Positions 13,301 through 25,524 of a stretch of 64,000 bases of DNA are shown piece by piece (the stretch's first letter is position 1; each line of letters starts with the position of its first letter). Origin of the DNA: Macropodus opercularis (lineage: Eukaryota; Chordata; Actinopteri; Anabantiformes; Osphronemidae). The DNA lies in NCBI GenBank assembly GCA_030770545.1, contig CM061098.1:5350001-5414000 (forward strand), in the 5' to 3' direction. The translations under genes and the position numbers were made by a program. The notes under the pieces were generated by a model. It saw only the letters and a list, made by a program, of their open reading frames with translations, did not search any database and was not told where the DNA came from.

Positions 13301-16300
13301 AGGCACAACTGCTCCTCGTGGGCTGTTCTTTTAGTCTTCAAGCTTCACATGAAGGCTGTTTCAACAAATCCTCAAAAAGTTTTAGAATGGGTCCACTTTA
13401 AGCACCTGTCACACCAAAGTATTTCATTGGTGTCACAAGCTCAAGTTACTTTCGATTTCAGGTGTTTCATTTACTATTAGTTTTGTTCTATTTTTGGAAA
13501 CAGAAATTTGCTCCCATGGGCTTAGACTTTAGTCCTCAAATGAAATATGTTTGCGTAAGACGACAGAAGGATCTTTGTTGGCATTTTTTCTCAGAAAACA
13601 CAGATTAGAGTATAGGGTTAGGTGTTGTAATAACATTGGGCCTTATTCACCAACTGTTTTAAGGAGTAAAAGGAAAATTAAACACAGTCCTAACAAAGAA
13701 CCATTCACTAACGTCTTCTTATTTTAGGTTAGTACATCTACACACACTCGAGCCCATGTACACACATTGTGCGATTGCTGCCGTTTGGTTGATGTTAACT
13801 ACTGGTAAGTAATGGCATGGCAATGGCATGTTTATGCCTGGAAATCATCTTTTATTTTGGCTTCCCATGTCCTGTCCACCTTTTTAAGGTGATCTGAATG
13901 ACATTGCTTGCGGAGGCTGTGGTCTTGAGGGCATATGCTGACAACAGCTGACTTAACATCATAGCAGCGAACATAGCCATTACAGACATGGAGGTAATTG
14001 GATTCACAAATCAGACATGGCTCAGAGTTTATAGTGGCACTAGGCTTTATGGGTCATATTTCAGAGATCGGTAGGCAGTTTGTCAGAGGAGGCTTGGTGG
14101 TAACGAGAAACTGGTGCAGGACAGAGTGAAGGTGCATCGAAACGCTCCTCATTTGGAGAGAAAATACACAGATAAAGACTGAATCAAGCAAACAGTATGT
14201 TCCAAAAGAGGTGAAACATTATGGTGGAATGTTTTCCTCAACCAGCCTCTCTGTACAGTCCCATCTGTTTCTTCTTATACACTTATTTCTCCCTTGTAGA
14301 CACTAATATTTCTCCTCAGTCATAGGAAGGCGTACAATAAAGCATGTGTGTGTTTGTCAGATTGGGTGGGGAGTAAAATCTGACCAGAATCTTCTTCCTC
14401 TCAAAGAGCTAAAATGCACTACAGGTTCTCAGTCATGCTTTCTGTGCTTTTCCCAACAGACTTCAGGGAGGTAGATCGATATGAAGATTAATTATTGTGT
14501 CCAAGTTGAGAGCTGCGCCAACAACCTGCATTTTTCAGGCCTCTAGTGAGTGTCCAAATGCTTCCTTTTTTTTTGACGGGCGTTGAGCTTTAGCTTGTTA
14601 GTGTGGTCTCTGGACCGAAGCTGTGCTGAGAGAAAATTGGACCAGGCTCCAGGGGTAACGCGCTGAGGCTCAGTGCAGCTCGGCTCAGCACCACCAACAG
14701 GCAGACCGTTGGTCCCACAGCATTTCTTGGGCTTAATAGAACCCTCTGGACATTAGGTATTAGGTTAACTGTTCTCTGGAGTTTCAGAGTTAGAGGGATA
14801 CCTCAGGCTATGGTTGAATGATGTTCTACTGGGCTCCCTTCTTTAGAATGAAACATGGCTTTAGTTTGATCTGTGTTGGATTAGTTACACACAGCTTTAC
14901 AAGTAACATCTTCAGGCTAAAATGATTTGTAGTATGTATCCGCTACCTTGGAAAGGAAACCGTATTACTGCATATGTTTTTTTGCCACAGGAGTATTATT
15001 TAGTGGGTTTATGCAGTATATCAGTGTGAATGTATTAAAGCATGTTGACAAATTACCTCTAGAAATGTCCAATTTGTCATGCCAATAAATCAACAGAGCG
15101 CCAGTAAATCAACAGACTGTGTCTGGGTGTAGGTCTGAGCTGCTTAGGCACGGAAAACTGGCCAAAAGCCTGAGTGAAAAATAATCGTCCCGAGGGCCAC
15201 TGGAGTATTTCAGTATTCGGTAAAGGTGAAAAAGTTTTGGGATCATCAAGTTAAATCAGTAATTCTCATATGTTGTTACCAACTGTTGGAGGGAGGGATG
15301 ATTGTATCACTCGATGCTACTTCTAGATAGACTGAACAAGGTGATAAAGGTTGTCAGAAGATTTAATAATTCACACAAACTGGTTTTCATACGAGCGTCT
15401 TGATTTGCCGATTTAAATATGCCTACGGTGTCTTCAGCTCTGTTACGTGGCGCTGCTTTTTACGTCATCAGCCGCTGGACAGTGAATCTGCGGGGTTTGC
15501 TGTATCACCCTTGTGTGACGCTGTAGAATCATATCATCTTGGTTAAAAGGGGGAGTCGAGTATTTTTATGATCTACCACCAAGTGATTGTTTGGCTGTTG
15601 CCCAGCGTCATGCTATTCACACCTGCTGCACAGAAACAAAACTTTTAGACACGGCAGTCGCACACAATCTTATTTTCAAATGACTGCTGGAATAAAGCTG
15701 ACAGCTCCTACAACTGTTGGAGGTTGTGATTGAATGTTTTTGCGTACACAGTGGGTATTTATTTATTTTCTCAGTATGGAAATATGTGCTGTTGGGATTG
15801 AGAGGACAGATCCCTGTGCTTTGAGGGATTGAAGTAATAATGCAAGACAGCAAATAGTAGACTTTTCATGATTATTCAGTTATGCGTTTGGAGTTTTTCA
15901 ATGTTAATGATAATGTGTTTAAAAAAAAAATAAAAAATTTAAGGATCCGTCCAAAAGGGTAATTTGAAAAATACAGCGTCCACCATCACTGAGGAACCTA
16001 CTGTAGAAAATCTCAGCATTTGAGAAGCTTGGGTCAAAGTCTCCCCGATAGAATGAATGATAACACTGTTGATCAAGCCACTGGCACGCGCCTAAAACAT
16101 TTTTCAGCAGTGTTGTCAGCAGATGCCTGTAGTTAAAGTTAAAAAAGTTAAATGACATGTTTTTGTTCTTTTTTTTCTCAATGTTTTCAATAGTAACTTG
16201 AAGTTGTACATGCAGTAGTACCTTCCAGGTGTGACTGTGTGGAAAAAGACTAAGAACGTTAACAATGAGGATTGTGATGGAGACAACACATGATCATAAA

Positions 16301-16823
16301 CATGGTTAAGCCAAGGTTTCTAGCGTCCCGTCTGTTTTGTTCTCGTCATACCCATCCTTTACCTTTTCCACTGTCATCACATTAGCCATTAATAATCGAG
16401 TTACTACAGTCCACAATCTCTCTGCGCCCATGAGTGATGGATGGCTGGCGTGAAGAGACAGAACAGTGGACTGGAGCCAGGCACAGCCGGATCACAGCCC
16501 CCGGAGCGACGCCGTTGTATGATCTACAGGGCTTCATTTGTTTGTCCTGCTTTAGTAATTAAACAGGGGAGGCCCACTCAGTGGAGTCTGGCTGTTGGCT
16601 TACTTTCTCTCCCCTAATCTTCCCATAAGACCAGATAATTAATGGTGGAATGGCAGGAGAGCTTGCAGTGTTTCTGTTAATGGAAGGGATTCATCTTGTT
16701 TACTCAACTTAGTGCTTGTGTTCTTACTCAGAGCTTGGCTTGGGTGTTATTTCTGCTGTGGTCAAAGATACTGTCAACTGGCACCTGTCCGGACGTCTGA
16801 TGGCAGATTATACATGCATGCGC

Positions 16824-16893
<70 letters not shown>
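16824..16893 (+). repeat. compound (AT)n(TG)n microsatellite
   Basis: About 7 AT units run directly into about 28 TG units. Open frames of repeated Val-Cys across it are artefacts. Confidence 0.97.
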
Positions 16894-16898
<5 letters not shown>

Positions 16899-19800
16899 AT
16901 GAGTCCTAGAGGAGACATGAATGTTCTCAGCTAGACTTTATCAAAGTATTTACTTTAAAGTGGACATTAAAGGCTTAAAAAGTGTTGAAAGGTCAAAGAT
17001 TGGAATCCCATTTTGATATTGAATCCATCCATCAAGTTTTATGTTTTAGTGTTAAAAATATCTGTAATAAATTAGCATATTTGTTCTTGCTTTTCAGTAC
17101 TTCCCTGTCTTTGGCAGTCAGCCACAAGCCCACTGGTGTCAGTAACTCACAGAATGTAAATTTAGAAAAACAACCGTTCACAAATGATACTCGGGCACAA
17201 GTATATCCCACATTTTTGGGCCACTCTCGCCCTTCAAACCTGTATCTACATCATCACTGCCATCTTACTGAGAACAGTTCTGTCTGACAGTGATTATGAA
17301 CATATCTGATCTATTCATTCCCTGTTATTGACAAACGTCAGTCTGAATGTGGCTCGTCACGTACAGCAGTTGGACATGTAGCCTGCAGGTAAACACAGCA
17401 GTGAGGAAATGAGAGAGATTCCCATGGTAGGAGTGTTTCTGTGGGCAACTAGCTGCTCAAATCTCCCCTGGAGCAATATTTTGACAAAGCCTTTTGAAGA
17501 GCTGAGCTGTCAGCATCAGCCTTCTGACCAGACCCTCATTAGCCAACACTACCACCACGAGAACATGCGAACTGGAGACACCTCTTCAACAGTACTCAGG
17601 AGAAAATGCTTTTCTAACTGCAAATTAATTTTAGAATAAGGGATTCACAGAGCGGGAACAAGGTGGTGAGCTCATTTAGTATTGTCTGGTGAAGTGGGTT
17701 TCTCTGAGTGACATGCCACACAAATTCTCATTAACGTGAATCCTAGGGAGAACCTAATCCCCAGGAGCTGCTTCGAAGTAAACAGAGCAGCGTAGGTATA
17801 GAGAGCGTAGAGATATTCCCATGGTAGGACTAGTTGTTTAGGGATGTGTTTTTGAGTTTTTCTACACAAAGCTCTGTATGCGTTTCCTGTTGCTGAAATT
17901 GCTCTTCGCTCTTTGTTACGGAGGGGTTAAGTCAAAAGGACACGTAACATGTTGAGGAAGATCAGCACCGTGCAGGCTCCACACAGCGGCTGACCTTTAA
18001 TGAATTCCAAACAGCAGATACTCCAGGGCTTGGGAATCTCGAGGGTAGTTTACCCTGGTGAAATGCCTGAAAGATCAGCAGAAGACAGGAAATGTATGAG
18101 TCACTCACAGTTGCCTTTATGCCTACGTGCTGTGCTGCTCTCATTAATGAGCCAAGAGATTTGAAGACTCTTCAAGTGTGTGTTGCTGACGCATGGGGCA
18201 GTATTCGTAGTTGACCTAATGTGACTTCACCTATGGATATTCTTGCTATTAAATAAAGAAGCAGAAGTTTAGGTTTATAGCTGAATTCTCACCTCAAAGT
18301 CTGCTTAGTAGTTGTTGTGGACCTTTTGTTATCAAGCTGTAAATGTTTATTTACTAAATATGAACAGAAGAAGGACAGACCTATTCCATCCATTTAAAAA
18401 TTAATCAAAAGCGGAAAACCTAGGTTCAAAGTAATATCAGTTATTCTTCCGTCTCTCTCAACCAGCACTGACTGAGTTCTACTAGTTGACCACCTCCTGT
18501 CACACAACTCACAGCAACAATCTGATGGACACAGGTTTTTACTGGTAGCTGGGTGCTGGTGCAGTAAAATTAAATTATTTAGTTTTATATTTTCAGACAG
18601 TTGTAAGTCCCCTGCAGCCAGTCCGTAATAAAATTAAAATTCAGAAGGCGCCATCCTTCTCACTGTTAGAAACATTTCTGCAGTACAGTGATCACAGATG
18701 CGTTTTACATTAAAGACATGATGAGTTTGGAGCTGGGTCTAAAATGATTCGAGCCTGCTTTTGCAGCTGTTTTAGTCATTAGTGAACTATACTGTCTACA
18801 TGCTATGGCTCGTATTTCATTACGTCTTTGGGGTATCCAGACCAATGGTATGGGACTTGGTTGTGTAGTCTGGACAGGATTATGGTTTTGCTGTGGTTCA
18901 TCATCCACAAATAGCACAAGCAACCGAGGGGCTTCGAGGTATTTAGAAATCTCACTGTGCTGGTGATGGACTGGAACAGGGTAACAAAGTCTTTTCTAAT
19001 GTGTCAGTAATTCCTCCGCTGTTCATCCATCACCAGCGCATCAGTGAATTTATTTTGTGTATCCCCTGAAATCCATTTGTTACATTCCTGACATTTGAAT
19101 CCCACCTATTATTAGTTTTATACTGTTGCACCTGTTTGACATGCCTTGAGCAAATTAATGTTCCAGACTGAAGTTCAGAAATACGCGTTAACTCTTTCAT
19201 TTATTATTTGTCATTTTAAGACAAAGCCTCAAGTGAAAAAGGAAACGAGGGCTATGAAATGTGCCCAGGTTAGCTGCCGGTGTGATTTCAATTAGAATGA
19301 CAAGTTTAGTAATTACTCAGTGCATTGTTTTATTGCTTGCATAAACAACTGATGGCTCGTTATCATTTCTGGCTGATGCCCTATATCATGCATGTTGGTG
19401 TCAGACATGTTTAATGCATGAATTACACAAAGCGCGGCAGAAAAGGGAGCTTTGGGAGCAGGCCATGTAGTTCTCCTAGCAGCTGACAAGGACTCTATTG
19501 ATTGAGAGGGAGATTGAAATTGATTGAGGAGACTGGAATCACTGAATCATTTCAGTCAAAATTATGTAGCAACTCCCCTATTTCAATGACGATGCATTCG
19601 GGACAGGGTTTGCATTATTCTTTTGTAACCCCGCACATTTATCCTTGTTTTTAAAATTCTCCACCGTTGCAACATTGATGATGAGCAGTCAGCTGCAGAG
19701 TGTGACCAGTGGATAACTCTGTTCTGAGACTTGTGAATATCTGAGACCAGACTCATGTCACCGCCATCACTGTCCTGATGGTTTCTTGACCAGGACATTT

Positions 19801-21687
19801 ACCGCCTGTAAAGGTCATTAACCATCTTATTTGTGTAGGGTCTAGTGAGACTGAGGCACTTTGGAAAGTTATACTGTAGAGGATATTATAGCAATATGAT
19901 TTTGTTGTGAGTTTGTCTGTCAAATAATAAACCCTGGTCCCATGAGAAAGGGCCTGGAATGTGCAAACAGCTGTGAACGTACAGTATAACCAATCTGGAA
20001 AAGGCCAGTAGATGGTTATCTGAGGACTCAAGGCTGTCATGCTGCATTCATATCATGCAGCTCTGCACCGAGTCAGAATGAGAAGAGAGTGAAGATTAGC
20101 TGAGGAACTAGTCACTCCTCTAGCCTAGGTTGGGAACTACATGTTAAAAAAAGCTGAGACCAAAACTTGGCTTTGCTACGCTCTGACGCAATAGTCAGAC
20201 TCCTGTCAGAACAAATTGTTAGACTGACTCAACGTGTGACACAAATGCAAAGTGGACATATTGTTCATCCTCCAGTTTTGACGCTCTACTAAACCGCTGA
20301 AAGGAAGGGACACGCTGAATCTAAATGGCCTGTCCTCTAGGCAATGGACAAATAAAGTAGCAGATTTGTCCCTGGAGCTAAGACTTTGTCTTCGGGTTAT
20401 GTGAGCTGTTAAGTTGTAGTTTTAGGGGTTTGTGGGCACACATGTTTGTTGCGCACGTATTTCTCCTCTGGGTTCTACAGAAGGACGCCAGTCACAAAGT
20501 GAGTTCTATTCTGATGCTGGCACAGGAGATGAGATGGAAGAGTGCAGATAACAAAGTAAAAGCTGTGAAGCTGTGATGGAACATCAGTGGGTAGATGGCA
20601 AGGCCGTTTTTTTGAGTATCAGCCTGCACATCGTGAGTCTGTTGTGACACTTTAAAATTCTCCTAATGTTATTAAAAGGCTGCAATCACTTAAATATGCA
20701 TCTCCAGCCAAAAGCAAATGATTCAAGGTGGAACTGCAACAAGACTACAGCGTCAGAAGGTGGCAAAATTGCTATTCATTATTGTCCATAACCTAAGGTG
20801 TCATCTTCACATTCCTTATGTTGTCTAGCTACTAATCCACAACTCATGCTTTATGATTTGATCAAACACATCTGAAAAAACATCAGCTCTAAGTCGCAAT
20901 CTAATAAAGTGCTGGTTTGGTGTAACCTTCCTTATTTACTGGAGTATTTGAAATCACAGTTGTCAGTGTTCTGTCAAACTTTTTCTGTTTCTCATTGTTT
21001 GGGTGAAGATGGTGTAAATGTTTTCCCTCAGCTAGTTAAGAATGTAGTGTCTCGACTGCAGGACTGGGAGTTGGATGCGTACTTTGTCAGTAAAGTTTGC
21101 ATCAAGGGTCACATAAAAACGATGATTCACTTTACCCTTTGTCCCTGTGTTTCTCTATTTAAATGAGTCATAGTTTAGCTTTAGCATGCATCAGTGGAAA
21201 CCCAAGGCATTTGAATAAATCAAATAAATCATTGTGTTCCTAAGTGGGTGTTTACTTGACTGAGTGCAACCTGTTGTGACCCCAACTGTTCCCTGCCTCC
21301 CTGAAGTAAAACTAGGATGTTATTTTGCGCTCTTGTGCCCCACTTCGGCGGTTTGCTTTATTTATGCCTTACATTTCAGCATGGCCGCTTTGGAGTAGAT
21401 TCTCCCTGCTTTGTTCCTCGGTCATTACATGAAGAAGTTTCTCCTGCTTCACTGAATAATTCCTTCTGGCACAATAAAAACCTCTCTGCCACAAACACCT
21501 TGCCTCCCATTTTCTAGTCACAAACAAGACGAGAGTTCAGACAACGAGCGTTAACATTTTTTGCCACAGGCTCCATTAGCACTTTCATGTGTGACTAAAT
21601 ATTATTATTTTAGATTTAGCAAGGAAGACATTTTGTTGATGGCTTTTGGCTTTTTTTTCCTCACTCTTCTACTGCTTAGTTCTCGTC

Positions 21688-21862
21688 GCTGGCATTGGAG
21701 TCTCTCAGCTGTCAGTCAGGCATGAGGTGGGGTTCACCCTGGACAGGGACACATATAGAGACAGACAAAGCGCTCAGTGGCAATTTAGAGCCTCCAATCA
21801 ACCTAAGTGTGGGAGGAAACCGACGCACCCAGAGAAAATCCACTCACTCACACCAAGCGCCA
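21688..21862 (+). mobile_element. L2/LINE-like 3' tail fragment
   Basis: The sequence CTCAGCTGTCAGTCAGGCAT leads into GAGGTGGGGTTCACCCTGGA and then TGGCAATTTAGAGCCTCCAA, TCAACCTAAGTGTGGGAGGA and AACCGACGCACCCAGAGAAA. This order is that of a very common teleost repeat tail. The copy is internally deleted. I take it as a LINE-type 3' end; family naming needs a repeat library. Confidence 0.75.
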
Positions 21863-24800
21863 CAAAATACCTTCAGTTGTTGGTGATCTGATCAAGCCCC
21901 TGCATTTCAGTTGTCATAAGTGATGGGGCTGCCGTACAGAGAGAAAACACACATTGTTAAAAAGCCATCATTTATTTTGTCAAATGTTTTGCGTGAAGGC
22001 AGCTGCTTGTCACCCTGAGAGCTTTTAGTTGCTCCAAACTTCAGTTTGGGATGAGCGAAATAGCTGCAACTAGACTATAAAGGAGAAATCAAAGAGTAGC
22101 ATCACATGATTTAACGCTGGTCAGCAGAATCTAGACTGGCACTACGATCGTCACGGCGACCAAGCAGTTGGGTTTTCAAAAAGCTGGTGGTCGCTGTAAC
22201 CACTGAAATCAAATCGTGATCAACCCTATGATCACCTCTATGCTAGTCGGAGGTTCCATGCAGGCAACGTATAGTATGTGTCCCTGTTAGCAGCGTAAAT
22301 CACGACCGGCTCCGACCCGGGGAGAACGAGTCCTCTCCGGACCGTACGGCAGCTTGAAATAGCATCAAAGGCAAAGCGCTGAGATCTCATGCGTATCGTC
22401 ACCTCAGTTGTCTGATGCATTTGGATATGGATGTAGCCACACTCTCATTTACGTCCATGAGACCAACAATGCAAACGGCTAGGGAGCGTTTTTTACAAGT
22501 ATTAATTGACACACAAGGGAATAAAGCTTCTTATCTACTCTCCTTGAAACGAAGCACAGCCTCTGGGATGTTCTGAAGTGTACTGATGAGGTGTGGGTGG
22601 GCTTTCCAAAACCAAACTAAAACAGTGCAAAGAAACCTAAAGATGTGACACAGACCGAGTCAGGAAAGAGTTGATTTAGCTTAATCGTGCTAATTTTCAT
22701 ATGACACTGACTGCAGGGCTTAATGTTCGTTTTATTTTATGCTTATTGTTCTTTTTAACTGTAACCCTTTTATACAGTTCCATCTTTTTGTAGTTCATTA
22801 GAAATAGAAATTAACTGTATCTACTTGGGCTAAATGCTCTGTGAGAATGTAATAACTGAAATTACCACAGTTTTAGGGATCTCGCTGCACGTCATTCACG
22901 TGGCGTTGACTCATGATCGACTCTAATCCAACCTTTATATTTGCATTAGACCTTAAACATTACTATAAATATGCACAGTACAGTGGCCCGTGTGTAGTCA
23001 AATGAGGCTGATGATTAAAATGCAAGATGGGAGATTGGGGGGAGTAGGAGGAAAGCTAATCATTGCGAGCTTTAGTATGAGATTCCTCCTTTACACTGTG
23101 CTTTTCTGAGACAAGTAACTGACCTTGTTTGACTTTCTCCACAGTTTCTGGCGCTTTGTGGACTTTATGACAATCAAGGACAGAATTTAAAATACAGCAA
23201 ATTAGGGGTGTACTTCAATATTTAATACAAATTTCCATTTCAGAATAAACACTGACCCGTGTTGTTTTTTTTACGTTCCATTCTCTTGTCTCTCTAATTT
23301 GTTATTCTGTCTTTTCTTTTTAAATGTTAAATATTAATGAGCCTAGATATGTCCTGTAGCCGAATACACCTCTGGAAGCTGTAGAGATGAAAACTTAGAC
23401 CAGCACATCTTGGTGTTTGAAAAGCTTGTAGGTGATGGCAACAGCTGATCATAAATCTCCTGTGTCCTCTATTTCAGTCCATTTCCTCACAAGGATAAAG
23501 TATAGGTGGTTTGAAGCAAATTATAGAGTAATTGAGATTTGGGAACAGGAAGGAAATGAGACTAAAATGAGAAAAGGATGGCAGCTAATCACTGAAGCGA
23601 AGAGAGGCATAATTAAGAGAAGCTTACAGTATGTTTGAGAGGACAGATGGGGGAGAATGAGAGGTGGTGTAAAACCAAGTACACGTTTATGGACACGCAG
23701 ACGGTGCCACAAGATTTTCATATACATTTGAAGCCCTAGAAGAACAACCAGACCCTCTGGGACTTAATCCCATTTTAATTAGCTGCGATGACTTGCACTT
23801 TACTTTAAAGAAGCGCCCAAGTTAGTGTCTCACACGATTCAGGGCTTCATTTCTCTTATGACAGCTGCTTTTTTTTAAAATTTTGTTTTAATGAAGCCAC
23901 AGCAAGACTGTGCCCTGCTTAACACTGCTGCCGCCGGAGCTGCCGTGTTCAACCCACAGTAAACCCTCCGCTAATAGTGGACCATTCACAGCTGTTCAGG
24001 GTCATACTTTAATCCACGCGGCTCGGTGTGTCACCGTTGAAGTACACTGGAACCAGGGAGCTATTAGCCAGAACTCTGGAACACAAAAACACATCAACAT
24101 AGGCTGGATGTCTTCATAACAGACTGCAGATAGCCTCACCAACTATTGATGTGAAGCCATAGCAATCCCACAGTCATTAGCATAAGAGCTTCAGTGCCAG
24201 TCATGATGCATGCTGGGCTGTAATAATGAGACGGGGATAGCCCGCGTAGCCAAGAGATCCTTTGTACTGCAGCCTAATTGTTGTTACCTTGATCTGTCCA
24301 TGCACTGATGCAGTACAGTATCCTGTCTTTCAACGGCTTGGACAGATGGTGAGAGCTCGGTCCTCCAAGGAGAAACGTGCATGTTTATATTGACATTAGT
24401 GCCTTATAGGCTGGTTGGCACATCGTTCTGCTCGTGAGGGACGCCAACGTGACCATCGTCAGCGTTGTCTTGATGATAAACACACGCACGCGTTCATTCG
24501 CTGCATAGCAGAAAGGGCACAGGCCTTTGACAGCAGAAGGCAGACTGCAAACCAAAGATTCTTATTGAGTTTAATGGAATAGAGATGAGTGGATCGGAGA
24601 TTTAAATAAATTAACCTTCAGTGAATTCCCAGAGGCTCAGAGGAATGACAGAGGGCGGTCGGAGGAGGTTTTTTTTTTCCTTCCTTGTCATAGACGTTAT
24701 AAATAGTCATGGCATGATTATAGTGAGGTACGTCTAGAGACTGTTTGAATAACAACACTGGAGATGTTGACAAAGACAAGAGTGGAAAAACAAAAATTAA

Positions 24801-25375
24801 TTGCCCTTCTTTTTGCATTAATAACCCTTTGCATTTTGTATTTTGCCCTTTAAGTGTCACAGTGTGCTTCAGCTTCATATGCCAGTGTATATCACATGCA
24901 GAGCAGAGAGAAATTTGTAAAAGCTCAATGAGATATTCTACTGCTGCATTGTCTGGAAATGTCATCAGAGCATCAGGGAATAGATTAACCTTTACCAAAC
25001 TTCTACTGTAAGAATATATATATTTATTCTACATACTTATCGTGTTATTAACCCTGATTGGTGCCTCTGACATTTAAAGATGCAAAATGCTGGATATTGT
25101 CTTTACTGGTGAGGGTGTGATTTTACTCAGACATCCTTAAACTGGTAATAATCTGTATTTGTTGTGCTGGTGATTAATTATGATTAGTTTCTCCGTGCGG
25201 ATGTGTTTGTAGTCCTTAAATGCACCTCCTATCTGCACCAGACGGTAAAAGCAAGTCCAGTGATCTTAAAGTAAAATTTTGCCCTGGAACTAACCACAGC
25301 AGGCCATGAAGCATTCACAACCATCCATTGTTGTGAACTGTAAATGGAGCCATGTACTGATGCTGTAGCTGCATG

Positions 25376-25400
25376 TTGTGTGTGTGTGTGTGTGGTGTGT
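25376..25400 (+). repeat. TG-rich tract upstream of the exon 2 acceptor
   Basis: An interrupted TG run ends 54 nt before exon 2. UG repeats in pre-mRNA are bound by splicing factors of the TDP-43 and CELF families. An effect on exon 2 is inference. Confidence 0.7.
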
Positions 25401-25454
25401 ACCACTAAGCTGACTGTTTACCCAGCGAAGATCTTCAGTCTCTGTGTTTGGCAG

Positions 25455-25524
25455 GTCTCCATGGAGCAGGTCAAATTTAACAACAGCATCTTCCGCCACC
25501 AGTCGTGGGCAGAGGTCACCACGG
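25455..25524 (+). CDS. enox2: enox2 exon 2, possible coding start (MEQVKF...)
   Basis: The acceptor is a pyrimidine-rich tract ending TTTGGCAG and the donor is ACGG followed by GTAACG, giving a 70-nt exon. An ATG at 25461-25463 (G at +4, weak at -3) opens MEQVKFNNSIFRHQSWAEVT plus T, 21 codons, and leaves one base, which matches exon 3. The joined codon is Gly (G|GA). The length is not a multiple of three, so including it changes the frame entering from exon 1. A UG-rich tract ends 54 nt upstream of the acceptor. I recognise no domain in these residues and cannot confirm them against known ENOX2 isoforms. The open frame into exon 3 and the two splice sites are the support. Confidence 0.62.

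Larger units (their letters stand above)
7525..25454 (+). other. enox2: enox2 intron 1 (about 17.9 kb)
   Basis: The intron opens with GTACGT and closes with GGCAG. The first 600 bases are still CpG island. The rest is AT-rich with a TA/TG microsatellite near 16.85 kb, an L2-like repeat tail near 21.75 kb, a CpG-retaining patch at 22.14-22.42 kb, and several homeodomain-core-rich blocks (for example 16.55-16.65 kb and 19.29-19.44 kb). I found no internal exon that I can support. Confidence 0.6.
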
